64,000 bases of DNA, taken from assembly GCF_003019815.1 (NCBI RefSeq), contig NZ_CP027774.1, positions 372,001 to 436,000 of the forward strand. Direction: 5' to 3'. The notes below the pieces were generated by a model. The model did not search any database. It saw nothing but the letters and a program-made list of their open reading frames with translations, and was not told the DNA's origin. Of the stretch, positions 43,128-53,081 are shown piece after piece. A program made the position numbers and the translations under genes. The first letter of the stretch is position 1; every line of letters starts with the position of its first letter. Source of the DNA: Variovorax sp. PMC12. GTDB lineage: Bacteria; Pseudomonadota; Gammaproteobacteria; Burkholderiales; Burkholderiaceae_C.

Positions 43128-44354
43128 TTACTGAGCGTGGTTCAAGGCGAGGTCGAGCGCGTCGAAGTTGCGCAGTCGGCGCCCGGCGGCGATCCCGGTG
43201 ACCGGTCGGTTGCAGATGAGCGGCACGCGCTGCTCCGAGACGCCGCCGTGCGAGCGCAGCGGCACTTCGAGGGCCGACAGGTCGTGCCGGCTGGCCGAGG
43301 TGCCGATGACCGTGCTCTGCTCGCTGACGACCACGATGTCGCCGATGCGGTCCGGCGGCAGCTCGAATCGCTCGGCGGCTTCCTTGCGCGAGAGCACCAG
43401 CTCCATGCCGGGAATGCCCTTGATGCGCTCGATCCAGCCTGGCACGCTTGCCTGCGCGGGCACATACACGGTGGCGAAGGAGCCGAGGGCACCGTGGTGC
43501 ACCACGTACGGGTCGGTGATCGGCAGGATGACCCTTGCCTCGTCCTGGCCGTACCAGCCGTCGAGCACGTCCTGCAGGTAGATGACCTTGGGCGCGCCTT
43601 GCGCGTCGTGCTTGTCGTTCATGCCGTGGTCGGCGGTGACGACGATGGTGGCGCCCAGGGCGTCGAGCTGCGACAGGTAGCCGTCCATCATGGCGTAGAA
43701 GGCATTGGCCGCCGGGCTGCCCGGTGCGGCCTTGTGCTGCACGTAGTCGGTGGTCGAGAGGTACATCAGGTCGGGGCGACGCGACGCCATCAGCTTCACG
43801 CCGGCGGCGAACACGAACTCCGACAGTTCGGCGCTGTAGACCGAGGGCACGGGCATGCCGACCATGTCGAGCACGTTGTCGATGCCGTTCTCCTCCATCG
43901 TGACCTGGTCGGACTTCTCGGAGGAAAAGCAGATGCCCTTCATGCGGTGGCCCAGGAGCTTGCGCAGCTTATCCTTGGCGGTGACCACGGCGACCTTGGC
44001 GCCTGCGTCGGCAAAGGCGGCGAGCACGGTGCCCGCGCGCAGGTACTTGGGGTCATTCATCATGACTTCCTGGCCGAGTTCGCGGTCGAAGAAGTAGTTG
44101 CCGCAGATGCCGTGCACCGCCGGCGGCGCGCCGGTCACGATGGACAGGTTGTTCGGGTTGGTGAACGAGGGCACCACGCAGTCGGCCAGCAGGTCGGCAC
44201 CGGACTTCCTCATGCGGTCGAAATACGGGGCCACGCCTGCGGCGATGGCTGCGTCCAGGTACGCCGGCTCGCAGCCGTCCACGCACACCACGACGACCGG
44301 GCGCGACATCCAGCGGTAGCTGCGGGCGTTGACTTCGAGTGTCTCCTGTGTCAT
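43128..44354 (-). CDS. phnA: Phosphonoacetate hydrolase
   Basis: This protein of 408 residues belongs to the alkaline-phosphatase superfamily. It has VVVCVDGCEPAYLDAA (first metal Asp), VVPSFTNPNNLSIVTGAPPA with the active-site Thr, HGICGNYFFD, and VVTADHGMNDKHD with the Asp-His zinc ligands. It splits the C-P bond of phosphonoacetate into acetate and phosphate using two zinc ions. The ATG at 44354 lies one base after the GntR stop (TGAAATG) with AAGGAAG upstream; the longer frame to 44498 runs back into the regulator. It is the last step of the PhnW-PhnY-PhnA route. Confidence 0.92.
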   Translation of the reverse strand: MTQETLEVNARSYRWMSRPVVVVCVDGCEPAYLDAAIAAGVAPYFDRMRKSGADLLADCVVPSFTNPNNLSIVTGAPPAVHGICGNYFFDRELGQEVMMNDPKYLRAGTVLAAFADAGAKVAVVTAKDKLRKLLGHRMKGICFSSEKSDQVTMEENGIDNVLDMVGMPVPSVYSAELSEFVFAAGVKLMASRRPDLMYLSTTDYVQHKAAPGSPAANAFYAMMDGYLSQLDALGATIVVTADHGMNDKHDAQGAPKVIYLQDVLDGWYGQDEARVILPITDPYVVHHGALGSFATVYVPAQASVPGWIERIKGIPGMELVLSRKEAAERFELPPDRIGDIVVVSEQSTVIGTSASRHDLSALEVPLRSHGGVSEQRVPLICNRPVTGIAAGRRLRNFDALDLALNHAQ

Positions 44355-44355
44355 T

Positions 44356-45084
44356 TCAGACTTCCTTTTGGGGTGGGTTGTTCGGGGCTGCAATGGGAGC
44401 GGGATCGGCGCGGCCGAAGGCCTTGTGCATGCGTGCGCGGCTGCCGGCGACGTGCTGGCGCAGCGCCTGTCCGGCGACGTCGGGGTTGCCGCTGGCAATG
44501 GCGTCGACGATGGCGCGATGCTCGTCGGCCGAGACCCGCAGGCCGCCGCCGCTGTCGAGCGCGCGCATTCTGAAAAGGTGGAGTTCCTTGACCAGGCGCT
44601 TGTAGGTTTCGGTCAGCTTCTTGCTGCCCGCGGTGTCGAGCAGGATCTCGTGGAACTGCAGGTTGAGTTGCGCGTACTGCTCCACGTCCTGTGCATGGGC
44701 GGCCGATCGCATCGCGTCGAGCATGGCGCGCAGGCGCTCGATGCCATCGGGCTTGATGGCGAGCGCCACGCGCCGGCCGATGACTTCTTCCAGGGCCTCG
44801 CGCAATTCATAGATTTCGTCGGCTTCCTCGAATGCGATCTCGCGCACGAAGACGCCGCGGTTCTTTTCGTTGCGCACCAGGCCGGCTTCTTCCAGCGCGC
44901 GCAGCGCTTCGCGGATGGGGCCGCGGCTGGTATTGAAGCGCTGCGAGAGCTCGCTTTCGTTGATGCGGCTGCCGACGGGGAGCTCGCCCGTCATGATCAA
45001 ACGCTCGATCTCCTCCTGCATCAGCATCGGCAGCGAGCTGGACTGGAGGAAGGCGAGGGCGGCGGAGTGATTGCTGGTGACCAT
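44356..45084 (-). CDS. GntR family (FCD) regulator of phosphonate use
   Basis: This regulator of 242 residues has an N-terminal winged helix (INESELSQRFNTSRGPIREALRALEEAGLV) and a C-terminal FCD ligand domain (EIYELREALEEVIGRRVA, LNLQFHEILLDTAGS, EHRAIVDAIASGN) whose Asp/His residues commonly hold a metal. It belongs to the type repeatedly found in AEP clusters. It is the first gene of the minus-strand phn operon and divergent from the importer. A 16-bp near-perfect inverted repeat just upstream is its probable operator. Its promoter geometry predicts a leaderless or nearly leaderless message. Confidence 0.88.
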   Translation of the reverse strand: MVTSNHSAALAFLQSSSLPMLMQEEIERLIMTGELPVGSRINESELSQRFNTSRGPIREALRALEEAGLVRNEKNRGVFVREIAFEEADEIYELREALEEVIGRRVALAIKPDGIERLRAMLDAMRSAAHAQDVEQYAQLNLQFHEILLDTAGSKKLTETYKRLVKELHLFRMRALDSGGGLRVSADEHRAIVDAIASGNPDVAGQALRQHVAGSRARMHKAFGRADPAPIAAPNNPPQKEV

Positions 45085-45090
45085 GGGGCG

Positions 45091-45119
45091 TATTTTCCCG
45101 ATGGATTGAAAACTGTCAA
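45091..45119 (-). promoter_or_regulatory. Predicted promoter of the GntR/phnA/phnY operon
   Basis: On the minus strand TTGACA (45119-45114) is followed after 16 bases by GAAAAT (45097-45092), a four-of-six match to the -10 box. The predicted start of transcription falls at about 45085, at the regulator's ATG (45084). The -35 is inside the left arm of the inverted repeat, so a bound regulator would block it. Confidence 0.55.
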
Positions 45120-45145
45120 CAATTTTTTATTGACAGTCTTCAATC
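45104..45145. promoter_or_regulatory. Long inverted repeat, probable operator of the phn regulator
   Basis: The left arm GATTGAAAACTGTCAA (45104-45119) and right arm TTGACAGTCTTCAATC (45130-45145) are complementary at 15 of 16 positions, with a 10-base AT-rich centre. Each arm contains a TTGACA -35 box for one of the two divergent promoters. The symmetry and position fit binding by the GntR-family protein and coordinated control of import and catabolism. Confidence 0.75.
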
Positions 45146-45158
45146 ACCAATCTACATT
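45130..45158 (+). promoter_or_regulatory. Predicted sigma-70 promoter of the AEP importer/phnW operon
   Basis: TTGACA (45130-45135), a 17-base spacer, then TACATT (45153-45158): a perfect -35 and five-of-six -10 at ideal spacing. It is unusually close to consensus for this GC-rich genome, which is expected for a repressor-controlled promoter. The start codon of the first gene is ~80 bases downstream of the expected start of transcription. Confidence 0.7.
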
Positions 45159-45244
45159 TTGCCCACCGGCGCTTGGTACAGCCCTTGCCGGAGCCCGCCA
45201 CTCACTCACCTCTTCCAGTGACAGCAAGCCCTCAGGAGAAACAG

Positions 45245-46285
45245 ATGACGATGAAACAAAGCACGCGCCGTCTCACGGCGGTTCTGTGTGCGGCGGCGCT
45301 AGGCCTTGCGGCCAGCGGCGCCGCATGGGCGCAAAAGACCTCGCTCCTGGTCTACACGGCGCTCGAAACCGACGCGATGAAGCTCTACAAGGACGCCTTC
45401 GAAAAAGCCAATCCCGACATCGAGGTGAAATGGGTGCGCGATTCCACCGGCATCGTCACTGCCAAGCTGCTGGCCGAAAAGGCCAACCCGCAGGCCGACG
45501 TGGTCGCCGGCCTGGCCGCCAGCAGCCTCGCGCTGCTGGCCCAGGAGGGCATGCTCCAGGCCTATGAGCCCAAGGGCTTCAATGCGCTCAATCCCGCGTA
45601 CTCGGACAGCGCCCGCCCGCCGTCCTGGGTCGGCATGGACGTGTGGGCCGCCACCATCTGCTTCAACCGCGTGGAGGCCAAGAAGCTGGGCCTGCCCAAG
45701 CCCGAGAGCTGGCAGGACCTGGCCAAGCCCGTCTACAAGGGCGCCATCACCATGCCCCACCCCGCCTCCAGCGGCACCGGCTACCTCGACGTGTCCTCCT
45801 GGCTGCAGAACATGGGCGATGCCGAGGGCTGGAAGTACATGGACGCGCTGCACCAGAACATCGCCCAGTACGTGCACTCGGGCTCCAAGCCCTGCAAACA
45901 GGCGGGCGCGGGTGAGTTTCCCATCGGCATCTCGTTCGAATTCCGTGCGCACCAGGTCAAGAAGTCCGGTGCGCCCGTGGACCTGATCTTCCCGAAGGAA
46001 GGCCTGGGCTGGGACATCGAGGCCACCAGCATCATGAAGACGAGCAAGAAGATGGACCAGGCCAAGCGCTTCGCCGACTGGATGGCCAGCAAGGAGGCCA
46101 ACCAGATCACCTCCACATGGTGGGCGGTGGTGGCCTACCCCGGTGTGGCATCGAAGCTCGAAGGCATTCCCGACAACTACGAGAAGCTGCTGGCCAGGAA
46201 CGACCTGAACTGGGCGGCCAAGAACCGCGAGCGAATCCTCGCGGAGTGGAGCAAGCGCTACGAAGGCAAGGCCGAACCGAAATAG
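45245..46285 (+). CDS. 2-aminoethylphosphonate ABC transporter, binding protein (PhnS2 type)
   Basis: The product has 346 residues with a signal peptide ending near GAAWAQ; the mature protein begins KTSLLVYTALETDAMKLYKDAFEKA, the start of the iron/AEP-type (cluster 6) binding-protein fold. The segments TGIVTAKLLAEKANPQADVV and MPHPASSGTGYLDVSS are typical of AEP-binding proteins. The ATG at 45245 has AGGAG seven bases upstream; a second ATG two codons later is less well spaced. It captures AEP in the periplasm for the ATPase and permease encoded downstream. The substrate is inferred from context and family pattern. Confidence 0.88.
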   Translation: MTMKQSTRRLTAVLCAAALGLAASGAAWAQKTSLLVYTALETDAMKLYKDAFEKANPDIEVKWVRDSTGIVTAKLLAEKANPQADVVAGLAASSLALLAQEGMLQAYEPKGFNALNPAYSDSARPPSWVGMDVWAATICFNRVEAKKLGLPKPESWQDLAKPVYKGAITMPHPASSGTGYLDVSSWLQNMGDAEGWKYMDALHQNIAQYVHSGSKPCKQAGAGEFPIGISFEFRAHQVKKSGAPVDLIFPKEGLGWDIEATSIMKTSKKMDQAKRFADWMASKEANQITSTWWAVVAYPGVASKLEGIPDNYEKLLARNDLNWAAKNRERILAEWSKRYEGKAEPK

Positions 46286-46326
46286 GGCCCGCCCCCGGGG
46301 CTGCGCGCATCTTCTGTCGCGTCAAC

Positions 46327-46343
46327 CGCCCCCTGCCGGGGCG
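46327..46343 (+). other. Intercistronic hairpin after binding-protein gene
   Basis: CGCCCC-CTGCC-GGGGCG forms a perfect 6-bp GC stem in the 127 bp between the binding-protein and ATPase genes. Such hairpins often protect the upstream message or partly attenuate transcription, giving more binding protein than membrane components. No other feature is seen in this gap. Confidence 0.35.
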
Positions 46344-46412
46344 ACACCCGCAGCCCTTCTCACAACCCGCGGCGCCCATCCCTGCGGCGTACGCCAACGA
46401 CGAGTGCGAAAA

Positions 46413-47551
<1,139 letters not shown>

Positions 47552-47555
<4 letters not shown>

Positions 47556-49306
47556 ACACGCTGGCGCACACTCCACCCGCGCCCGGCGCGCCCGCCATGA
47601 CACCGCCCGCAGCCTACCGTCGCACCGGCATGCGCTGGAGCCGTGACGAGATCATCGCGCGCGGCGTGCTGCTTGCGGTGATGGCCATGCTGTTCGTGTT
47701 CCTGGTCGCGCCGCTGGTGACCATCCTGGCGCACGCGGTGCAGGACAAGGACGGCCGCTTCGTCGGCCTCGCGCATTTCATCACCTACTTCCAGACGCCC
47801 AGCCTGCTGCGCGCGGTCTGGAACTCGGTGTGGGTCGCGGCCGCGGTCGTCGCGATCTCGGTGCCCGCGGCCTTCGTATTTGCCTACGCGCTCACGCGCA
47901 GTTGCATGCCGGCCGGGCTCAAGGCCGTTTTCCGGCTGATCGCGCTCATCCCGCTGCTGGCGCCGTCGCTGCTGTCGGCCATCTCGTTCGTGCAGTGGTT
48001 CGGCAATCAGGGCGCGCTCAAGTTCCTGCTCGGCGGCGTCTCGATCTACGGGGCGCCCGGCATCATCCTGTCCGAGGTCTACAACACCTTTCCGCACGCG
48101 CTGATGATCCTCGTGACCGCCATGTCGCTCACCGACGGTCGGCTGTACGAGGCGGCCAAGGCGCTGCGCACCAGGCCGATGCGCCAGTTCATGACGATCA
48201 CGCTGCCTTCCTGCAAGTACGGCCTGATCAGCGCGTCGACGGTGGTCTTTACCTACGTGGTGAGCGACTTTGGCGCGCCCAAGGTGATCGGCGGCAATTT
48301 CAACGTGCTGTCGGTCGACGTGTTCAAGCAGGTGGTGGGTCAGCACAACTTCTCGATCGGCGCGGTGGTCGGGATGCTGCTGCTGGTGCCTTCAATCGTC
48401 TCCTTCGTGATCGACTACGTGGTGCGCCGCAAGCTCAAGGCACAGCTCACTGCCCGCTCGGTGCCCTACAGCCCGAAACCGCGCAAGGTGGCCGACACGC
48501 TGCTGCTCATGTTCTGCGCGACGGTATGCGCGCTGTTGCTGGCGATCATCGGCATGGCGGTCTACACCTCCCTGATCACGCTCTGGCCCTACGACCTTTC
48601 TTTCACGCTGAAGCACTATCGCTTCGCGCTGCTCGAAAGCGACATGGCGGCCGCCTACACCAACAGCCTCGCCGTCGCCGCGGTCACGGCCGTGGCCGGT
48701 TCCTTCATCGTTTTCGTGGGGGCCTATCTGATCGAGAAGACGCGCAATCTGGGAATGATGCGGCCCACGATGCACATGATGGCGGTGCTGTCGATGGCGG
48801 TGCCGGGGCTGGTGCTCGGCCTGGGCTATGTGATGTTCTTCAACCATCCGGCCAACCCGCTGGGCTTTCTCTATCAGACGATGACGATCCTGGTCGTCTC
48901 GATGATCGTGCACTACTACACCTCGAGCCATCTCACGGCCGTTACCGCGCTCAAGCAGATCGACAACGAATTCGAGGCCGTGTCGGCCTCGCTCAAGGTC
49001 CCGTTCATCAAGACCTTCTTCCGCGTGACGGTGCCGGTGTGCCTGCCCGCGATCCTGGACATCGGGCGCTACTTCTTCGTGGTGTCGATGGCGAGCCTGT
49101 CTTGCGCCATCTTCCTCTACACGCCCGACACCATCCTGGCTTCGGTCGCGATCATGCACATGGACGACGCGGGGGACATCGGCCCCGCGGCCGCCCTGGC
49201 CAGCCTGATCGTCGTCACCTCCGTCGTCGTGTGCATCGTTTATTCGCTGCTCACGCGCGTGCTGCTGACGCGCACGCAGGCCTGGCGCCTGCTGGGGCGC
49301 ACCTGA
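47552..49306 (+). CDS. 2-aminoethylphosphonate ABC transporter, fused permease (PhnU2 type)
   Basis: This product of 584 residues has about twelve membrane helices and is a tandem fusion of two BPD-type permease units. Each unit has an EAA-type cytoplasmic loop that contacts the ATPase: LYEAAKALRTRPMRQFMTITLP in the first and FEAVSASLKVPFIKTFFRVTVP in the second. The start overlaps the ATPase stop by four bases. Single-chain double permeases are characteristic of the Fe3+/AEP branch of importers. It forms the channel for AEP through the inner membrane. Confidence 0.9.
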
Positions 49307-49358
49307 GATCGCGTTCCCCCTCGACCTTCCCGCTCTTTACCTGTACGGAGATATCACG

Positions 49359-50489
49359 ATGAGTTCGATCACCAGCCCCATCCTTCTCACGCCGGGCCCG
49401 CTCACCACCTCGGACCGCACCCGCAACGCCATGCTGCGCGACTGGGGATCGTGGGACAGCGACTTCAACAAGATCACCGCGCGCATCCGCGAGCGAGTGC
49501 TCGACATCGTGCACGGCAAGGGCACGCACGAATGCGTTCCGATGCAGGGCAGCGGCACCTTCTCGGTCGAGGCGGCCGTCGGCACGCTGGTGCCGCGCGA
49601 TGGGCATGTGCTGGTTCCGAGCAACGGCGCCTACTGCCAGCGCCTTGCCCGGATCTGCCGGGTGCTCGGGCGCAAGGTCACGACCATCGACTACACCGAG
49701 GACCGGCAGGTGCAGCCCGACGACGTGGAGCGCGCCCTTGCCGCCGACCCGAGCATCACGCACGTGGCGGTGGTGCACTGCGAGACAGGGGCCGGCGTGC
49801 TCAATCCGCTGCATGAAATCGCGCTCATGGCGGCCAGGCACGGGTGCGGCCTGATCATCGACGCCATGAGCTCCTTCGGTGCCATCGAGATCGATGCGCG
49901 CAAGACGCCTTTCGATGCGGTGATCGCGGCCTCCGGCAAGTGCCTGGAAGGTGTTCCGGGCATGGGCTTCGTGGTCGTCAGGCGCAGCACGCTCGAGAAG
50001 TGCGAAGGCAACTGCCACTCGCTGAGCATGGACCTGTACGACCAGTGGGTGTACATGGAGAAGACCACGCAGTGGCGCTTCACGCCGCCCACGCACGTGG
50101 TCGCCGCGCTCGACGAAGCGATCGCGCAGTACATCGAGGAGGGCGGCCTCGCGGCCCGGGGCGGGCGCTACGCGCGAAATTGCAAGGCGCTGGTCGACGG
50201 CCTGGCCGCGCTCGGGCTGCGCAGTTTTCTCGATCAATCGATCCAGGCGCCGATCATCGTCACGTTCCATGCGCCCGACGACGCGAACTACGACTTCAAG
50301 ACCTTCTACCAGGAGGTGAAGAAGCGCGGCTACATCCTCTACCCGGGCAAGCTGACCCAGGTCGAGACCTTCCGCGTCGGCTGCATGGGCCACTTCGGCG
50401 AAGCGGGCATTCCGGGTGCGGTGGAAGCGATCGGGCAGACGCTCAAGGCGATGGGCATCCGGCAAGGCGAGGGCGTGGTGGCGGCGTGA
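49359..50489 (+). CDS. phnW: 2-aminoethylphosphonate-pyruvate transaminase
   Basis: This is a 376-residue class-V PLP aminotransferase. LLTPGPLTTS at the start, GSGTFSVEAAVGTLVP, the cofactor Asp in GLIIDAMSSFGA, and the PLP lysine Lys194 in ASGKCLEGVPG all match PhnW, whose characterised Salmonella enzyme also uses Lys194. It transfers the amino group of AEP to pyruvate, giving phosphonoacetaldehyde and alanine. It lies 52 bp after the permease with GGAG upstream and completes the import-deamination operon. PhnY and PhnA on the opposite strand finish the pathway; no PhnX hydrolase is present. Confidence 0.94.
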   Translation: MSSITSPILLTPGPLTTSDRTRNAMLRDWGSWDSDFNKITARIRERVLDIVHGKGTHECVPMQGSGTFSVEAAVGTLVPRDGHVLVPSNGAYCQRLARICRVLGRKVTTIDYTEDRQVQPDDVERALAADPSITHVAVVHCETGAGVLNPLHEIALMAARHGCGLIIDAMSSFGAIEIDARKTPFDAVIAASGKCLEGVPGMGFVVVRRSTLEKCEGNCHSLSMDLYDQWVYMEKTTQWRFTPPTHVVAALDEAIAQYIEEGGLAARGGRYARNCKALVDGLAALGLRSFLDQSIQAPIIVTFHAPDDANYDFKTFYQEVKKRGYILYPGKLTQVETFRVGCMGHFGEAGIPGAVEAIGQTLKAMGIRQGEGVVAA

Positions 50490-50567
50490 GCGAGCAGACG
50501 CCGCGCAGCGCGGCGACGCGTTGCACGACCGCTTCGCGCGGCGGGCCGGGACCGGGGAGAATCGGGC

Positions 50568-53003
50568 GTGCCCAAGCCTGCCGTTCCGATCCACCCGACT
50601 CACCCGATACCCCTGACCCCCGTGGCGTCCACCGGACTCACGGGCTTCATCCTCACCCGCCACTGGCGAGACACCCCGGGCGGCACGGAGATCGAGTACT
50701 GGCTGGCAACGGATGCAGGACCGAGGAAAGTGGTCCTGACCTCCCAGACCTCGGTCGCGTTCGTCGAGACGCGGCACAGGGCCGCGGTGGAAGCGCAGCT
50801 TGCGGCCTTGCCGGGACTGCAGCTGCGTGAACTGGAGCTGAAGACCTTCGATCGGAACCCCGTATTCGGCGTCTATGCGAAGCACTTCCGCCAGTTGGGC
50901 CGCATGGCGCGCGCCCTGCAGGCGCAGGGCGTGCGGGTGTTCGAAGCCGACGTGCGCCCGCACGACCGCTACCTGATGGAGCGGTTCATCACCGCCGGCG
51001 TCCTGGTGGAGGAGGGCCGGGCAGACCGCGCCACCATTTACGACGGCAGGCTCAAGCCCGCGCCTGAATTCCGGCCGATGCTGAAGATGGTGTCGCTGGA
51101 CATCGAGACGAGCCAGGACGAGGCGCTCTATTCCATCGCGCTGGACGGCACGCAGGAGCGCGTGGTCTTCATGCTGGGCGAGCCGCCGCCGCAGCAGCAG
51201 CCGTCGGGTGAGCCCATGAACTTCGCGCTTGTCTATTGCCCGACCCGCAAGGCCATGCTGGAGAAGTTCAATGAATGGCTCGAGCGCAACGACCCGGACG
51301 TCGTGATCGGCTGGAACGTCATTCAGTTCGACCTGCGGGTGCTCCAGAAGACCGCCAACGACTGCGGGACGCAGCTCCTGCTGGGGCGGGAGCGTCGGCC
51401 CATCGACTGGCGCACCCATCCGGGCAAGCAGGGCTACCTGTTCGCGCCCACGCCCGGGCGGGTGATCATCGATGGCATCGACGCGCTGAAGGCGGCGATG
51501 TGGAGCTTTCCGTCCTTCAGCCTCGAGAGCGTCTCGCAGGCGATGCTGGGGGAGGGCAAGGCCATCGGCGACGAATACGACAAGATGGCGGAGATCGAGC
51601 GGCGCTATCAGCAAGACAAGCCCGCGCTCGCGCGCTACAACATCCGGGACTGCGAGCTGGTGCTGCGCATCTTCGACAAGGCGAAGCTGCTGCAGTTCGT
51701 GATGGAGCGGGCGCACACCACGGGCCTGCAGGCCGATCACTTCGGCGGCTCCATTGCCGCGTTCAGCCACCATTACCTTCCAAGGATGCATCGCCTGGGC
51801 TATGTGGCACCGAACTTGGGCGAGATCCCGAGCAAGGCTTTCCCCGGTGGCTACGTGATGGACTCCAAGCCCGGGTTCTACGACTCCGTCGTGGTCCTGG
51901 ACTACAAGAGCCTCTACCCCTCGATCATCCGGACCTTCCTGGTCGATCCGGTGGGGCTCGTGGAAGGCGCCAATGCCGGCGACCCGGCGATGGTCGTCAA
52001 GGGTCCGCAGGGAACCGCCTTCTCGCGTGAGAGGCACTGCCTGCCGGAAATCGTGACCACGCTCTGGCGTGCGCGCGACGAGGCCAAGCGCGCGAGGAAC
52101 GAGCCGCTGTCCCAGGCGCTGAAGCTGCTCATGAACTCCTTCGCCGGTGTGCTCGGCGCGGCCGACTGCCGCTTCTTCAATCCCAAGCTCGTTTCCGCCG
52201 TCACCCTGCGCGGCCACGAGATGATGAAGCTCACGCGCGACTTCGTGGAGCGCCGGGGCTACGAGGCCATCTACGGCGACACCGATTCCATCTTCATCTG
52301 GCTCAGGCGCACCCACAGCAACGAGGAAGCGCATGCGGTCGCGGCGGGCCTGGCGCGCGACATCAACGACTGGTGGACGCGCACGCTTCGCGAGGGGCAG
52401 GGGCTGGAGAACTTCCTCGAAATCGAATTCGACACCCACTACCGGAAGTTCTTCATGCCCACCATTCGCGGCTCGGAGGTGGGCAGCAAGAAGCGTTATG
52501 CCGGCCTCGCCGTGGACGCCGACGGCAAGGAGGAAATGGTCTACCGCGGGCTGGAGATGGCCCGCAGCGACTGGACGCCGCTGGCGCGCCAGTTCCAGGA
52601 GGGCCTGCTGTCGCGCATCTTCCAGGGCGAGCCCTACAAGGCGTTCGTGACCGCCTATGCGCAGTCGATGCTCGCCGGCGAGAAGGACGACCTGCTCATC
52701 TACAGGAAGCGCCTGCGCCATCGCCTCGACGCCTATCAGGTCAACGTGCCGCCGCAGGTTCGCGCCGCTCGCACAGCGGACGAATACAACGCCCGCATCG
52801 GAAGGCCCAGGCAGTATCAGAACGGCGGCTGGATCCGCTATGTCATGACCCGCAACGGGCCGGAGCCGCTGGAAACGCGCCATTCCCGCATCGACTACGA
52901 GCACTACCTGAGCAAGCAGCTCCAGCCGATTGCCGACGCCATCCTGCAGCCGTTGGGCGACAGCTTCGCGGCCCTGACGAGCCTGCAGCAGGGCTTGTTC
53001 TGA
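50568..53003 (+). CDS. polB: DNA polymerase II (family B)
   Basis: This protein of 811 residues is slightly longer than E. coli Pol II (783). It has the 3'-5' exonuclease motif VSLDIETSQDE, Exo II region VIGWNVIQFDL and Exo III-type YNIRDCELV. The polymerase motifs are DYKSLYPSIIRTF (motif A), KLLMNSFAGVLGA (motif B) and YGDTDSIF (motif C), all intact. It is a DNA repair polymerase used in replication restart and bypass, normally SOS-induced in E. coli; no clear LexA box is seen here. The start is a GTG with GGGGAGA eight bases upstream. It follows phnW by 78 bp. Confidence 0.92.
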   Translation: MPKPAVPIHPTHPIPLTPVASTGLTGFILTRHWRDTPGGTEIEYWLATDAGPRKVVLTSQTSVAFVETRHRAAVEAQLAALPGLQLRELELKTFDRNPVFGVYAKHFRQLGRMARALQAQGVRVFEADVRPHDRYLMERFITAGVLVEEGRADRATIYDGRLKPAPEFRPMLKMVSLDIETSQDEALYSIALDGTQERVVFMLGEPPPQQQPSGEPMNFALVYCPTRKAMLEKFNEWLERNDPDVVIGWNVIQFDLRVLQKTANDCGTQLLLGRERRPIDWRTHPGKQGYLFAPTPGRVIIDGIDALKAAMWSFPSFSLESVSQAMLGEGKAIGDEYDKMAEIERRYQQDKPALARYNIRDCELVLRIFDKAKLLQFVMERAHTTGLQADHFGGSIAAFSHHYLPRMHRLGYVAPNLGEIPSKAFPGGYVMDSKPGFYDSVVVLDYKSLYPSIIRTFLVDPVGLVEGANAGDPAMVVKGPQGTAFSRERHCLPEIVTTLWRARDEAKRARNEPLSQALKLLMNSFAGVLGAADCRFFNPKLVSAVTLRGHEMMKLTRDFVERRGYEAIYGDTDSIFIWLRRTHSNEEAHAVAAGLARDINDWWTRTLREGQGLENFLEIEFDTHYRKFFMPTIRGSEVGSKKRYAGLAVDADGKEEMVYRGLEMARSDWTPLARQFQEGLLSRIFQGEPYKAFVTAYAQSMLAGEKDDLLIYRKRLRHRLDAYQVNVPPQVRAARTADEYNARIGRPRQYQNGGWIRYVMTRNGPEPLETRHSRIDYEHYLSKQLQPIADAILQPLGDSFAALTSLQQGLF

Positions 53004-53081
53004 CGACTAGGTGCATGTGGTCGCGAATGTTCGCTACCGCACAGACGGACTTTTGCCAGGGACCAGAAACTGCGGCCACTC

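Noticed and set aside
45104..45145. The long inverted repeat as a transcription terminator.
   Set aside because: It lies between divergent, not convergent, gene starts, and its arms contain -35 boxes. An operator is the better reading.
49251..52904. A 1217-residue minus-strand open frame opposite phnW and polB.
   Set aside because: The translation is rich in His, Arg, Ala and Gly with no domain motifs, while the plus strand encodes two clear enzymes. It is an antisense shadow.
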